The notes: generated by a model not told the origin, from the sequence alone. Numbered from the stretch's first letter, positions 52,475 to 62,596 are shown. The stretch is DNA of 64,000 bases from Acidobacteriaceae bacterium (GCA_003132445.1 PKXU01000185.1:1-64000), one strand, 5' to 3'. A program made the numbers and translations.

Positions 52475-54823
52475 ATGCGCCGTCTTTTTCTATCTCTTCT
52501 CGTTCTCGCTGTCACACTTCCCGCCCTTGCCCAGGCGAAACATCCCTTCACGTTTGAAGACATGATGAAGCTCAAGCGCGTGGGCGAGCCGGAGGTTTCG
52601 CCTGACGGCAAGTGGGTAATCTTCAGCGTGGTGGATGTCGATCTTGCAGCCAACACCAAGACGCCGCACATCTGGATCGTGCCGCTCGGTGGGAAAGAAA
52701 AAGCAGGTTCCTCCGCTCCGCAGGACGCTTCGCCTTCGGCGAATCATCCCACTCCGGTCGGAATGACAGAGGAAAAAAGTGGGGTGCCCCATGTCTCGCC
52801 GAATTTGCGAGACATGGGAGCCACGGAACGCGAACTCATCCCGGATCAAGATGGAGATCGCCCGCGCTGGGCGCCAGACGGCAAGCGCTTTGCATTCATA
52901 TCAACGAAAGAAGGCGGATCGCAGGTTTGGATCGCGGATTTCGATGGCGCTGCGGGAACAGTGACCGGGGTGCATAAGCTAAGTTCGATCGCGACCGAAG
53001 CCGGCGGCGAATTGTGGTCGCCCGACGGCAAGAACATTCTCTTTACATCAGATGTGTATCCGGACTGCGACGGAACTCCCGAGGCTGAAGGGCAGTGCAA
53101 CGCAAATCGGCTCAAGGCGGCGGAGGATTCCAAGGTCAAGGCATTGATCTTCGATCACTTGCTATATCGGCATTGGAATGCCTATCGGGAGGGGAAGCGT
53201 TCGCATCTGTTCGTTGCGGGCGTGCCCGAAGGCGCTCTCTGCGACGCGCAAAAGCAACCCTCGACCTCTGCGCGGAACCTGTGCTCCCTGATCGCCTATC
53301 CGAGCGACCTCACGCCCGGCGACTACGACGCGCCCGTGTTCTCGCTCGGCGGACAGGACAATTATGCCTTCTCGCCCGACGGGCAGGAGATTTGCTACAC
53401 CTCGAATCACGACAAAAATCAGGCCGCTTCGACTAACAACGATCTATGGACCGTTCCGGTCAACGGAGGCCCGGCCAAGAACATCACCGCCGACAATCCC
53501 GCCAGCGACTCGACGCCGCTCTATTCGTCCGATGGCCGCTACATCGCCTACCGCGCCCAGCAGCGTCCGGGGTACGAAAGCGACCGCTTCCGCCTCATGC
53601 TCTACGACCGCAAGACTGGCGAGAAGAAGAATCTGACAGAGGACTGGCCTGGGTGGATCGAGTCGATGGTTTGGAGACCTGATTCCAAGTACATCTTCAC
53701 GACGGGCAGCGATTCCGGAAGAACTGCAATATTCGCGGTTCGCTTGGTGATGTCGGCCAATCACGAGGTTCAAGGAACGGCGCCGCTCGCCGTTATCGGA
53801 GAAGCTACGAACGACTCTACGGCGTTCACGCCCGACGGAAAATCAGTACTGTTCAGTCGTAATTCCCTGAAATCCCCCTCAGATATCTATATGGCGAGGG
53901 CTGACGTAATGCTCGTAACGATGACGAAAGAGGAGAGAGACCAGCTCTATGCGATGGAGCCTTTTGTTCTAGGTGAAGCGAAGAAACTTACTCACTTCAA
54001 CGACGCCATCCTCTCCCAAGTCGCCATGTCCCCCCTCGGATCCTTCTGGTTTGTTGGAGCCAACAACGACAAAGTCGAAGGCTTCCTGATCAAGCCGCCG
54101 AACTTCGATGCCAGCAAAAAATATCCCGTGAAGTTCCTCATTCACGGCGGGCCGCAGGGTGCCTGGGGAGACGATTGGAGCTACCGCTGGAATCCCGAAC
54201 TCTTCGCCGCACCAACTTCATCAGGCCCAGGATACGTGGTCATCATGATCAACTTCCACGGCTCGACCGGATACGGACAGAAGTTCATCGACGCGATCAA
54301 CGGCGACTGGGGCGGCGCTCCGTTTGAAGACCTGATGAAGGGACTCGACTACGCAGAGGAGCATTACGGTTTTATTGATAAAGACCGGGAGTGCGCGCTG
54401 GGCGCCAGCTATGGCGGATACATGGCCAACTGGATTCTCGGCCACACTGACCGCTTCAAGTGCATCGTTACACATGACGGCATGTTCAACGCGGAATCCG
54501 CCTGGGGCACGACCGAAGAACTCTGGTTCAACGACTGGGAGTTCAAAGGCACGCCGTATGACAATCGCGAGCTGTATCGCAAATGGTCGCCGCACCAGTA
54601 CGCGAAAAATTTCAAGACGCCGACGCTGGTGATTCACGGCCAAAGAGATTATCGGCTCGACGTGTCGCAGGGATTCGATCTCTTCACTACTTTGCAGATG
54701 GAAGGCGTGTCGTCAGAGATGCTGTATTTCCCCGATGAGGGCCACTGGGTGCTCAAGCCACAGAATTCGCAACTCTGGTACAAGACAGTCAACGACTGGG
54801 TCGACCGCTGGACGAAGAAATAG
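52475..54823 (+). CDS. S9-family (prolyl-oligopeptidase/acylaminoacyl type) peptidase
   Basis: 782 aa from ATG 52475 (AAGGAG six bases upstream). The signal peptide ends at ALAQ. An N-terminal WD-like propeller (PDGKWVIFSVV, WAPDGKRFAFIS, WSPDGKNILFTS, FSPDGQEICYTS) is followed by the alpha/beta-hydrolase domain. Its catalytic triad is Ser645 (GASYGGYM), Asp725 (HGQRDYRLD) and His757 (DEGHWV). Residues about 75-120 are an odd insertion encoded by repeat-like DNA (see findings). A periplasmic peptidase acting on small peptides. The propeller is otherwise normal. Confidence 0.92.
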   Translation: MRRLFLSLLVLAVTLPALAQAKHPFTFEDMMKLKRVGEPEVSPDGKWVIFSVVDVDLAANTKTPHIWIVPLGGKEKAGSSAPQDASPSANHPTPVGMTEEKSGVPHVSPNLRDMGATERELIPDQDGDRPRWAPDGKRFAFISTKEGGSQVWIADFDGAAGTVTGVHKLSSIATEAGGELWSPDGKNILFTSDVYPDCDGTPEAEGQCNANRLKAAEDSKVKALIFDHLLYRHWNAYREGKRSHLFVAGVPEGALCDAQKQPSTSARNLCSLIAYPSDLTPGDYDAPVFSLGGQDNYAFSPDGQEICYTSNHDKNQAASTNNDLWTVPVNGGPAKNITADNPASDSTPLYSSDGRYIAYRAQQRPGYESDRFRLMLYDRKTGEKKNLTEDWPGWIESMVWRPDSKYIFTTGSDSGRTAIFAVRLVMSANHEVQGTAPLAVIGEATNDSTAFTPDGKSVLFSRNSLKSPSDIYMARADVMLVTMTKEERDQLYAMEPFVLGEAKKLTHFNDAILSQVAMSPLGSFWFVGANNDKVEGFLIKPPNFDASKKYPVKFLIHGGPQGAWGDDWSYRWNPELFAAPTSSGPGYVVIMINFHGSTGYGQKFIDAINGDWGGAPFEDLMKGLDYAEEHYGFIDKDRECALGASYGGYMANWILGHTDRFKCIVTHDGMFNAESAWGTTEELWFNDWEFKGTPYDNRELYRKWSPHQYAKNFKTPTLVIHGQRDYRLDVSQGFDLFTTLQMEGVSSEMLYFPDEGHWVLKPQNSQLWYKTVNDWVDRWTKK

Positions 54824-54837
54824 CGGACACCAGGCGT

Positions 54838-54935
54838 CAGACCTCGGACTTCAGACCTCGGACTTCCGGCTCTCGGCTTCCGGGTGGCTCATGTGGGGAC
54901 AACCGCCCACGGCTGTCCGCCAAGCGAAGCTTGGC
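54838..54935. repeat. Tandem 14-mer plus two hairpins between convergent genes
   Basis: cagacctcggactt occurs twice (54838-54851, 54852-54865). Then ggacaaccg / cggctgtcc (54897-54918, one mismatch) and gccaagc-gaa-gcttggc (54919-54935) form adjacent stems. They lie between the 3' ends of the S9 and the Oar-like gene and may terminate both, though T-tracts are weak. Confidence 0.55.
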
Positions 54936-54978
54936 AGGTTTCAATTCCGATCGAATGCACACTGCCGCATGCGCTGCT

Positions 54979-57900
54979 CTAGAACGTGATCCTCACGCCC
55001 ACCTGAGCGGCGAAAGGAATCCCCACCGTCGTGCCGGGGCCGAAGAAATCTCCCAGAGCGCCTTCAGGAATCTCGAGCTGCTTCAGGCTGGTGACGGGAA
55101 CGGTCTGGGAGCAATCGGCAACCGTGCAGATACTGGTGACATTGGTGATGCCTGTCACCGGATCGGGCATCATCTGCGCCGCCGGAACAGGAAGCTGGAC
55201 CACGTTGACCGCATAGTTCGCTCCGGGATTATTTCGGTTGAAGATGTTAAAAAACTCGGCAAAGGGTTCGATCTGCCAGCGCTCGTTGATTTTGAAAGGA
55301 CGCGTCACCCGCAAATCGGATTGAACGTAAGGCGTTCCGCGAAATTGGTCGAGACTCGTGTAGGCTCCATTTACATAAATGCGGTCGCTATTGTCCGCAT
55401 TGGTGATGGTAATGGGACGAGCGCTCTCGATCTGATTAATCGTGCTTAATTCAAAACCGCCCGGAAGATGAAATATCCCCGCCAGCACAAAACGATGCCG
55501 AACGTCTTCGCCGGATGGCCCGTAGTCGCCCGGCCCGAACGCATTGAGTAGCGGAGGATTCGGGGGTTGCTGGTTACACACGCCATCCACATAGTCAAAC
55601 AACTCGCCCAGCAGGCAACCCCACGTCTGCGCCTTAGAGAGCGTATAGTTCGCCACCAGATCGAAGCTGTGCATGTTGCCTTGCAAATGCAACATCAGTC
55701 CGTTGTAGCTGGAACGGTTATCGGATTCGAAAACATTGACGTTGGGCACCACCGCCCCCTGATCGCTCGCATATGTCGGATCGGTCGTGGGAATAAGCGG
55801 GCTGAACAGATTAGTGCCGCTGGTATAGGGGAAGGCGCGGTAGCCGTGATTTCCCTGCTCGTGCACGTAATCGGCGCTCGCAAGCCAATGTTCGTTGAAC
55901 GCGTGCTGCACGCCGCCGGTAGTGTGAATGGCATAGGGTGTTTTGTAACGTGAGCCGACCAGATTACCCGTGGCTCCGCTCCCGCCCCCCAGGCAGCCCG
56001 CGCCGGTGAGTGCATATGTGCCCGGCCCTCCCGTAAGGCTGCACGACCCCGTGGTGAAATTTGAATTGTTGACGCCTTGGAATGCAGTCGCCCATCCGTT
56101 CTGTGCCAGATCGTCATAGTAAATGCCGAAACCGGCGCGGATTACCGTCTTCGCGGCTTTGCTGGGAGAGTACGCGATGCCAAGACGAGGAGCGATCTGC
56201 TTGCGATAATCCTGCGGCAGACCGGGCACAACCGGAATCTGCAACGCCTGCAGCGTTAGGTACGCGGCGTTCTCCGCTTCGCTGCGGCTCGAGCCCTCGA
56301 ACAACCCCCAGGTCGTTTGATAGCGCAGCCCATAGTTGATCGTAAGTTGACGCGAGACCCGCCATGAGTCTTCGGCGTAAAGCGCCAGACGCTGCACGTT
56401 CTGCGAGAAGCTGCCGTCGCCTGCGGGAGTGTAAGTGCAGGTCGAACCATCGGTAGCGGTGAAATTTATACATTGCGGAGTGAAAGTTCCGAAGACGCCC
56501 GGGTTCTGTGTGTAATAGGTTGGATTGTTGACGTAACTCGCCAGCGTCTCCGCCGTCGAAGCGAAGGCTCCGCTCAGCACCGGTTCATGAATGAAGTCGA
56601 CACCGAGTTTCAGGGCATGTGTGCCCACAACATGATTCAGGTCATAGCGGAACTGGTATTTTTCCTGATTGCGCAGGTCGGGGAAAAGCGTGATCGGAGT
56701 AGCGAATTGGTTGTCCCCGAAGGTTTCAAAGCCGGAGATCGTCAACGCCGTCGAGCTAAAGGGAAATGCCAGCGCGAAACCCAGGTCCGAATTGCGCGTC
56801 TGCGTAAGGTGCAACAAGCTGGCGTCGACAACCAAATTGCCAAGCCAGGTGGAATTGAAAGCGTACGAATTCATGAGTGCCAGGTTCAAATAATTGTTGT
56901 GTGTAGTCAGGCCCGTCGATGGCAGCGTGCCCTGTTCTACCAGCGCGTTGTGGGTGAGATAACTGTCTTCCGAGGTGCGAAGAAACCAGTTCGATTTCGA
57001 GGATTGTGCCCAGTCAAAGCGCACCGAACCGAGGTAGTCGCGAAAAGGAATGGGAACGGTGCCGGGGACGGAAATCGAAGGAACACCGGCAATTAATCCC
57101 GCTGCCGCTAATTGCGCCAGTGCGTCAAATTGCGTAACGCTGGCTGGACTGTAGGCGATGCTCGCATTCTCGTGCACACCTTCGAACGAAGTAAAAAACC
57201 ATACCTTGTTTCTTGCAACGGGACCGCCAAGAGTTCCAACATAATTTTGTCGCGAGAAAGGCTGCTTGGGATTGTGCAGGCAAACTCCATCTGTGCATGT
57301 TTCCGCCGGATTCTCGATGGGAAAGCGCGCGTTCAGGGAAGCGGCGCGCTCGTAAAAGGCTCCATCGCCGTGCCAGTCATTGGTCCCGCGCTTAGTAGTA
57401 ATCACGACCGAGCCAGCCGTAGTCCAGCCGGTATCGGCATCTTCATTCGATGTGCGCACCGCAAACTCCTGAATGCCATCCGGCGAAAAGTTTTGCAGGA
57501 AACCGCCAATCCAGTCGTCCGAGTTCTCGGCGCCATCCACAGACAGCTCGTTGTTCAATCCGGAACTTCCTCCCGTAGAGACGGCAGTAATGCGCGCCTT
57601 GGTTGGATCGGAAGGTTCAACCGGCTCAGTCCCGGGCACCAGATACGCAATGTTGGCGAAGCTGCGCGCCGGCAGCGGCAAGGTTTCAAGGTCGCGAGTG
57701 CCAACCACTCCCCCGCGAACGGCGCTCGACGTGTCAATGGTTTCAGTTGTAATTGAGGAAGAATTTCCCTGCACACTGATCGTCTCGTGTTCGCTTTGCG
57801 GTTTCAGAGTGACATTAATAATACGTAGTAAACCGACGGCAATCTCCACATCGGCCGTGGCGTCCGCAAAGCCTTTAGCGGTCACGACCACGCGGTAAGA

Positions 57901-58239
57901 ACCCGGCAGCAATCCCTCTATGCGAAACTCTCCCTGTGCGTTGCTCGTGGCTGCGCGGCGAAAGGAGGAACTCACGGCCTGCAACACGACTGTCGCACCC
58001 GCCACCCGCGCCGCACTGGGATCCTGAACCTCTCCGCGCAATGCCCCGTTCGCATTCTGGGCGTGCAGGAACCCGGGAACGGAGACGAATAACAACAGCA
58101 AAATCGGCAGAACACTGGCGTGTGCTAACGAATTCGGATTTTCCCATCCCGCGGATAGGGGAACATGACTAGAGTAAACAACCGCCTGCCGAAACGTCAC
58201 AGATTGCTGACTGTTCAAGCTTGCTCCAAGAATCTGCAC
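54979..58239 (-). CDS. Oar-like TonB-dependent outer-membrane receptor (1086 aa)
   Basis: Up to 1086 aa from GTG 58239. The hydrophobic signal (VLPILLLLFVSVPGFLHAQ) starts only at about residue 43, so the true start is unsure. Residues about 62-150 are a CarboxypepD_reg domain (GALRGEVQDPSAARVAGATVVLQ...FRIEGLLPGSYRVVV). The plug carries the TIGR-type motif LNNELSVDGAENSDDWIGGF, SPDGIQEFAVRTS, and SVVITTKRGTNDWHG. A long barrel ends IPFAAQVGVRITF with terminal Phe. Divergent from another receptor gene with 179 nt between. Confidence 0.9.
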   Translation of the reverse strand: MQILGASLNSQQSVTFRQAVVYSSHVPLSAGWENPNSLAHASVLPILLLLFVSVPGFLHAQNANGALRGEVQDPSAARVAGATVVLQAVSSSFRRAATSNAQGEFRIEGLLPGSYRVVVTAKGFADATADVEIAVGLLRIINVTLKPQSEHETISVQGNSSSITTETIDTSSAVRGGVVGTRDLETLPLPARSFANIAYLVPGTEPVEPSDPTKARITAVSTGGSSGLNNELSVDGAENSDDWIGGFLQNFSPDGIQEFAVRTSNEDADTGWTTAGSVVITTKRGTNDWHGDGAFYERAASLNARFPIENPAETCTDGVCLHNPKQPFSRQNYVGTLGGPVARNKVWFFTSFEGVHENASIAYSPASVTQFDALAQLAAAGLIAGVPSISVPGTVPIPFRDYLGSVRFDWAQSSKSNWFLRTSEDSYLTHNALVEQGTLPSTGLTTHNNYLNLALMNSYAFNSTWLGNLVVDASLLHLTQTRNSDLGFALAFPFSSTALTISGFETFGDNQFATPITLFPDLRNQEKYQFRYDLNHVVGTHALKLGVDFIHEPVLSGAFASTAETLASYVNNPTYYTQNPGVFGTFTPQCINFTATDGSTCTYTPAGDGSFSQNVQRLALYAEDSWRVSRQLTINYGLRYQTTWGLFEGSSRSEAENAAYLTLQALQIPVVPGLPQDYRKQIAPRLGIAYSPSKAAKTVIRAGFGIYYDDLAQNGWATAFQGVNNSNFTTGSCSLTGGPGTYALTGAGCLGGGSGATGNLVGSRYKTPYAIHTTGGVQHAFNEHWLASADYVHEQGNHGYRAFPYTSGTNLFSPLIPTTDPTYASDQGAVVPNVNVFESDNRSSYNGLMLHLQGNMHSFDLVANYTLSKAQTWGCLLGELFDYVDGVCNQQPPNPPLLNAFGPGDYGPSGEDVRHRFVLAGIFHLPGGFELSTINQIESARPITITNADNSDRIYVNGAYTSLDQFRGTPYVQSDLRVTRPFKINERWQIEPFAEFFNIFNRNNPGANYAVNVVQLPVPAAQMMPDPVTGITNVTSICTVADCSQTVPVTSLKQLEIPEGALGDFFGPGTTVGIPFAAQVGVRITF

Positions 58240-58418
58240 ACTCGACTGGAAACCAATACTGCCATAAATTGTTCAAGTATCCAAGCACGGTCAACCGGCA
58301 TGAGCTTTGGACGCCGATTACTCTCCGCCCGCGCCACCGCATGATAATAGTTCTCGCAAAACAAGCGTGGCCAATCCTGGTTCCGAGAACATCTAGACTG
58401 TTAGAGGCCCGCCAATTC

Positions 58419-60797
58419 ATGAAGAGATTGCTAACGATCCTATTCTTGTTCACCTTGCCGCCCCTCTTTGGCCAGAGCAATAGTGGCGAACTACGCCTTA
58501 AAGTGACCGACCCGGCGGGTCTTGGCGTGAGAGCGACTGTACGGATTGTCAGCGAGGCGAATGAGTACCGAAATACTCTGGACACCACCGACCAGGGTAT
58601 TTTAAAAGTGCAGCATCTGCCTTTCGGAACTTACCATCTGCAAATCATGCAATCTGGATTTGCGGAAATATCTGAATCGGTCGACATTCATTCCTCGATT
58701 CCAACCCAGCTCGCAGTTCACCTCAAACTGCCGACGGTGAATCAATCAGTGAACGTAACTTTGCCAGCCACCTTAATCGACACCGATCAAGCCGGCGCCG
58801 TCAATCAGGTTGGCTCGGATTCTATCCAGGACCGTCTCGGCTCCATCCCCGGCCGTTCCCTGCAGGATTTAGTAAATTCGCAGCCCGGCTGGCTGTATGA
58901 AGGCAATGCCGTGCTGCATCCGCGAGGTTCCGAATATCAGACCCAAGTGGTGGTCGATGGCATTCCTCTCACCGATAATCGCTCGCCCAGCTTCGGACCG
59001 GCCATCGACGCCGACGATGTGCAATCGATGAGCATTTATACCGCTGGCATCCCAGCAGAATATGGCCGAAAAATGGGAGGCGTGATCGAACTGAACACGC
59101 TGCAAAATTCGCAGCCTGGTTTTCACGGAGAGTTCGTGCTCTCTGGTGGAAATTTCGATTCTGCCGGCGCTTCCGCTCAGGCACAGTACATCGGGAAACA
59201 AAATTCCTTCGGCACTAGCGCTAGCGGCAGCATGACCGATCATTATCTAAATCCTGTGGTTCCGCAAAACTTTACCAATCGAGGTACGCTCGGGGATTTT
59301 TCCGTAAACTATGAGCGCGATTTAACGCCCAAAGATCGATTGCGGTTGACCGTGCGGCATGAACTTGCGCGTTATGAGATCCCCAATGAACAAGTGCAGG
59401 AAGATCCGCAGCTTCTCGTAGAGCTTGGCCAGCCATCGCCCCCGCCCGGAACACCTTCGCAGTTCCAGACTGCCGATAATTTCGAAACGATGGGCAGCGT
59501 GTCATATCAACATACTTTTTCGCCCAACGCTGTGCTCGATGCGCGCGGCATGGTGCGCAACAACTCCAATGACTTTTATTCGAACCCTTATTCTTGGCCC
59601 GTAATCATTTTCCAGCATAACTACTTTAACGAAGGTTATTTCAACAGTTCAGCTTCGATTCATCGCGGCCATCAGGAGTGGAAAGTCGGCATCGAATCGG
59701 ACAACATTTTCCTCCACGAAAACTACAGCGACGCGATTACCGCCAATCCGAATTACACCAGCTACCCCTTCGATCCCGGCACGGTCATGGCTTTCGCTTT
59801 CGACGGCAATCGTCCTGATCTCGAGCAAGCGGCATTTGTTCAAGACCTCGTCCAGGTCGGCAAGTGGACGATCAATGCAGGTCTGCGCTGGGACCACTAC
59901 CAGTTGCTGCTCAATCAAAACGCGCTTAGCCCGCGCTTCGCCGCGTCGCGTTATTTTCCCACAGCGAATTTGATCGTTCATGCCTCTTACGACCGCATTT
60001 TTCAAACCCCATCGTTTGAGAACATCCTGCTCTCCAGTTCCGCCCAGGTGCAGTCCTTTGAGCCCACGGTTCTACGCTTGCCCGTGCAACCTTCACACGG
60101 CAACTATTTTGAAATTGGAGCTTCCCAAAGCTTTTTCAGCCAATTCCGCGTGGACGCCAACGTTTTCCGCCGCGACGTCAATAACTATGCCGACGACGAT
60201 CAAATTTTGAATACCAGCATCAGTTTCCCGATCGCATTTCTCAAAGGCATTCTCTACGGTGCCGAGGGCAAGATCGAACTTCCTCATTGGCACCGCTTCT
60301 CTGGCTTCGCAAGCTACTCCTACATCGTCGGCAATGCCTGGTTTCCTGTGACTGGCGGTCTTTTTCTAGGTGACGATGCCGTCACCGCCACCACTCAGCT
60401 CACTGGACATTTCCCCGATTCGCAAGACCAGCGCCACACCGTTCGCGGACGTCTTCGCTATCAGGTAAACTCGCGCTTCTGGATCGCTGGCGGATTTCAG
60501 TACGACAGCGGATTGCCGTTCGATTTCACCGGCACCCAACAACAAGCGCTCGCCGAATATGGCTCACAGGTGATTGATCGAATCAACTTCTCTCAAGGCC
60601 GAATCTATCCTGCTTTTCAGCTCAACGCATCGGCAGGAGCGGATGTTTATCGACGGGACCGCATGAAGGTGCGATTTCAGATCGACGGCCAAAATCTTAC
60701 TAACATTCTGGATGTGATCGATTTCGGCGGTCTCTTTTCGGGCAACGCCGTCGGACCGTCGCGAAGCGTTATGCTGCGCCTGGCAACCAATTTCTAA
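58419..60797 (+). CDS. TonB-dependent receptor with carboxypeptidase-regulatory domain (792 aa)
   Basis: 792 aa from ATG 58419, where a good signal peptide begins (MKRLLTILFLFTLPPLFGQ). CNA-B-like domain at about 22-105 (GELRLKVTDPAGLGVRATVRI...LKVQHLPFGTYHLQI). Plug at about 120-240 (GRSLQDLVNSQPGWLYEGNAVLHPRGSEYQTQVVVDGIPLTDNRSP, then YTAGIPAEYGRKMGGVIELNT). The barrel ends VMLRLATNF. It is smaller than the Oar type and nearer to conventional TonB-dependent receptors. The substrate is unknown. Its close divergent spacing with the 1086-aa receptor gene suggests shared control. Confidence 0.9.
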   Translation: MKRLLTILFLFTLPPLFGQSNSGELRLKVTDPAGLGVRATVRIVSEANEYRNTLDTTDQGILKVQHLPFGTYHLQIMQSGFAEISESVDIHSSIPTQLAVHLKLPTVNQSVNVTLPATLIDTDQAGAVNQVGSDSIQDRLGSIPGRSLQDLVNSQPGWLYEGNAVLHPRGSEYQTQVVVDGIPLTDNRSPSFGPAIDADDVQSMSIYTAGIPAEYGRKMGGVIELNTLQNSQPGFHGEFVLSGGNFDSAGASAQAQYIGKQNSFGTSASGSMTDHYLNPVVPQNFTNRGTLGDFSVNYERDLTPKDRLRLTVRHELARYEIPNEQVQEDPQLLVELGQPSPPPGTPSQFQTADNFETMGSVSYQHTFSPNAVLDARGMVRNNSNDFYSNPYSWPVIIFQHNYFNEGYFNSSASIHRGHQEWKVGIESDNIFLHENYSDAITANPNYTSYPFDPGTVMAFAFDGNRPDLEQAAFVQDLVQVGKWTINAGLRWDHYQLLLNQNALSPRFAASRYFPTANLIVHASYDRIFQTPSFENILLSSSAQVQSFEPTVLRLPVQPSHGNYFEIGASQSFFSQFRVDANVFRRDVNNYADDDQILNTSISFPIAFLKGILYGAEGKIELPHWHRFSGFASYSYIVGNAWFPVTGGLFLGDDAVTATTQLTGHFPDSQDQRHTVRGRLRYQVNSRFWIAGGFQYDSGLPFDFTGTQQQALAEYGSQVIDRINFSQGRIYPAFQLNASAGADVYRRDRMKVRFQIDGQNLTNILDVIDFGGLFSGNAVGPSRSVMLRLATNF

Positions 60798-61005
60798 TAT
60801 CGTGCGGCCATCTTCGCGCTGCGAGGTTTTCTATTGAAATCCATTGTGAAGTACACAACTGCCAGCCGAAAGCGCGACCTTAAATCCCTTGGCCTTCAGC
60901 ATGACGTCGAGATCCTGCGGATGGGTTGAGCGGAAGCTGCGAATCGCTGCAGCTTAGGTCTTCGCGGGGACGGTCATTAGAAGATTCGAACTTCCAGTTC
61001 CCTTC
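60798..61005. other. Intergenic region
   Basis: About 210 bases between convergent genes. A short minus frame (about 60830-60940) reads DVMLKAKGFKVALSAG; it may be a gene remnant, but I cannot name it. No hairpin with a T-tract was found. Confidence 0.3.
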
Positions 61006-62550
61006 TTAATTTTCTTCCCGCGGACGCATCTGGCCCGTCCGCAGATAGCGATTGTGCCAGCTCAGAGATTCCGTCAGCAGATGCGGCGTGTGTTTCCCAT
61101 ACGACAACTTTTCCGCCCGCGCGAGATAGTCAAGCAGCAAAGGCTTATATTCCGGACTCGTGCATTTCTCAATAACCAGCTTCGCCCGCTGCCGCGGCGA
61201 AAGTCCGCGTAGATCGGCTAACCCTTGCTCGGTAACGAGTACCTGCACATCGTGTTCGGTATGATCCACATGTGAGACCATTGGCACGACCGTTGAAATC
61301 GCCCCCTTTTGCGCCGTCGACGGAGCCATAAATATCGACAGATATCCATTGCGGGCAAAATCTCCCGAGCCGCCAATTCCGTTTTGAATGCGCGATCCCA
61401 TGATGTGCGTCGAATTCACGTTGCCGTAAATATCAGCTTCAATCATTCCATTCATCGCAATCACGCCCAGCCGCCGGATGATGCCAGGGTTATTCGAGAT
61501 GTCCTGCGGACGCAACACAATCCTCTCGCGATACATCGCCATATCGGCATTCACTTCATCCAGCATTTCCGGACTGAGCGAGAACGCAGTTGCCGACGCC
61601 GATGTAACCTTGCCCGATTTCAGTAGCCGAATCATTCCATCCTGAATCACTTCCGTGTACGAAGTAAGTCCTTCGAACGGGCCTTCCTCCAGTCCGAAAA
61701 GAACTGCGTTCGCTATGTTTCCCACTCCCGATTGCAGTGGCAACAGATTCGCTGGCATCCGCCCTTTCTTCACCTCCCAGCTCAGAAATTCCAGGATATG
61801 CCCGGCGATTCGCTTTGAAGCCTCGTCCGGAGCTTTGAACGGGCTATTTCGATCTGGCGAGTCGGTTAAAACAATTCCAGCAATTTTTTCTGCGGGAATG
61901 TTCAGATATGGCGTCCCAATCCTCTGCCCCGGTTTGGTCAGCGGAATGGGCTGGCGATTCGGGGGCGGCTCCAGCCCGTAATAAATATCGTGCATTCCTT
62001 CCAGCGCCGCGGGTTGCCACGAGTTCACTTCGAGGATCACCCGCTCCGCGCAATCGATCCACGTCCGGTTATTGCCCAGCGACGAACTCGGCACCACCCG
62101 TCCGTCTTCCAGAATGGCGGTTACTTCAATCAGCGCCACGTCAAGCTTGCCCAGAAATCCGTATTCCACGAATTGGGCTACGTGGCTGAGATGAATATCC
62201 ATGTAATCCATCTCGCCCGCGTTAATGCGCTTGCGCGTTTCAGGATCGGACTGGTACGGAAGCCGCAGGTGAATCCCGTCCGCCATGGCCAGCGCCCCAT
62301 CGAGTTCTGGCCCCGTGGACGCGCCGGTAAACACGCTGACCTGGAATTTCTGCCCGCGGAAATGGGCGTCTGCAATGCGGTGCGCCAACTCAATCGGCAC
62401 TACTTTCGGATAACCAGAGCCGGTAAATCCGCTCATGCCAATCTGATCGCCGGAGCGAATCAAGGCCGCCGCCTCGGCGGCGCTCATAATCTTTCGCTCT
62501 AAAGTTGGATTCAGAACGCGAGTAGTAGAAGTAGGGATTGCAATCGACAT
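61006..62550 (-). CDS. Acetyl-CoA hydrolase/succinate:acetate CoA-transferase
   Basis: 514 aa. Family I-type CoA-transferase pair fused in one chain: MSAAEAAALIRSGDQIGMSGFTGSGYPKVVP at the N-terminus; the catalytic Glu is in FEGLTSYTEVIQDGMI (about 300). C-terminal half: GGSGDFARNGYLSIFMAPSTAQKGAISTVVPMVSHVDHTEHDVQVLVTEQGLADLRGLSPRQRAKLVIEKC. It moves CoA between acetate and succinate (AarC/Cat1-like) or hydrolyses acetyl-CoA. About 500 aa is the normal length. Confidence 0.92.
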   Translation of the reverse strand: MSIAIPTSTTRVLNPTLERKIMSAAEAAALIRSGDQIGMSGFTGSGYPKVVPIELAHRIADAHFRGQKFQVSVFTGASTGPELDGALAMADGIHLRLPYQSDPETRKRINAGEMDYMDIHLSHVAQFVEYGFLGKLDVALIEVTAILEDGRVVPSSSLGNNRTWIDCAERVILEVNSWQPAALEGMHDIYYGLEPPPNRQPIPLTKPGQRIGTPYLNIPAEKIAGIVLTDSPDRNSPFKAPDEASKRIAGHILEFLSWEVKKGRMPANLLPLQSGVGNIANAVLFGLEEGPFEGLTSYTEVIQDGMIRLLKSGKVTSASATAFSLSPEMLDEVNADMAMYRERIVLRPQDISNNPGIIRRLGVIAMNGMIEADIYGNVNSTHIMGSRIQNGIGGSGDFARNGYLSIFMAPSTAQKGAISTVVPMVSHVDHTEHDVQVLVTEQGLADLRGLSPRQRAKLVIEKCTSPEYKPLLLDYLARAEKLSYGKHTPHLLTESLSWHNRYLRTGQMRPREEN

Positions 62551-62577
62551 GGAGAGCCGCTCCCGATCAGCGTGAAT

Positions 62578-62596
62578 ACAGCCGCCTTCCGGCTGT
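62578..62596. repeat. REP-like hairpin
   Basis: acagccg-ccttc-cggctgt, 7-bp stem, between the CoA-transferase and the ADOP permease. Similar to the cggctgt arm of the hairpin at 54897-54918. Confidence 0.5.
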
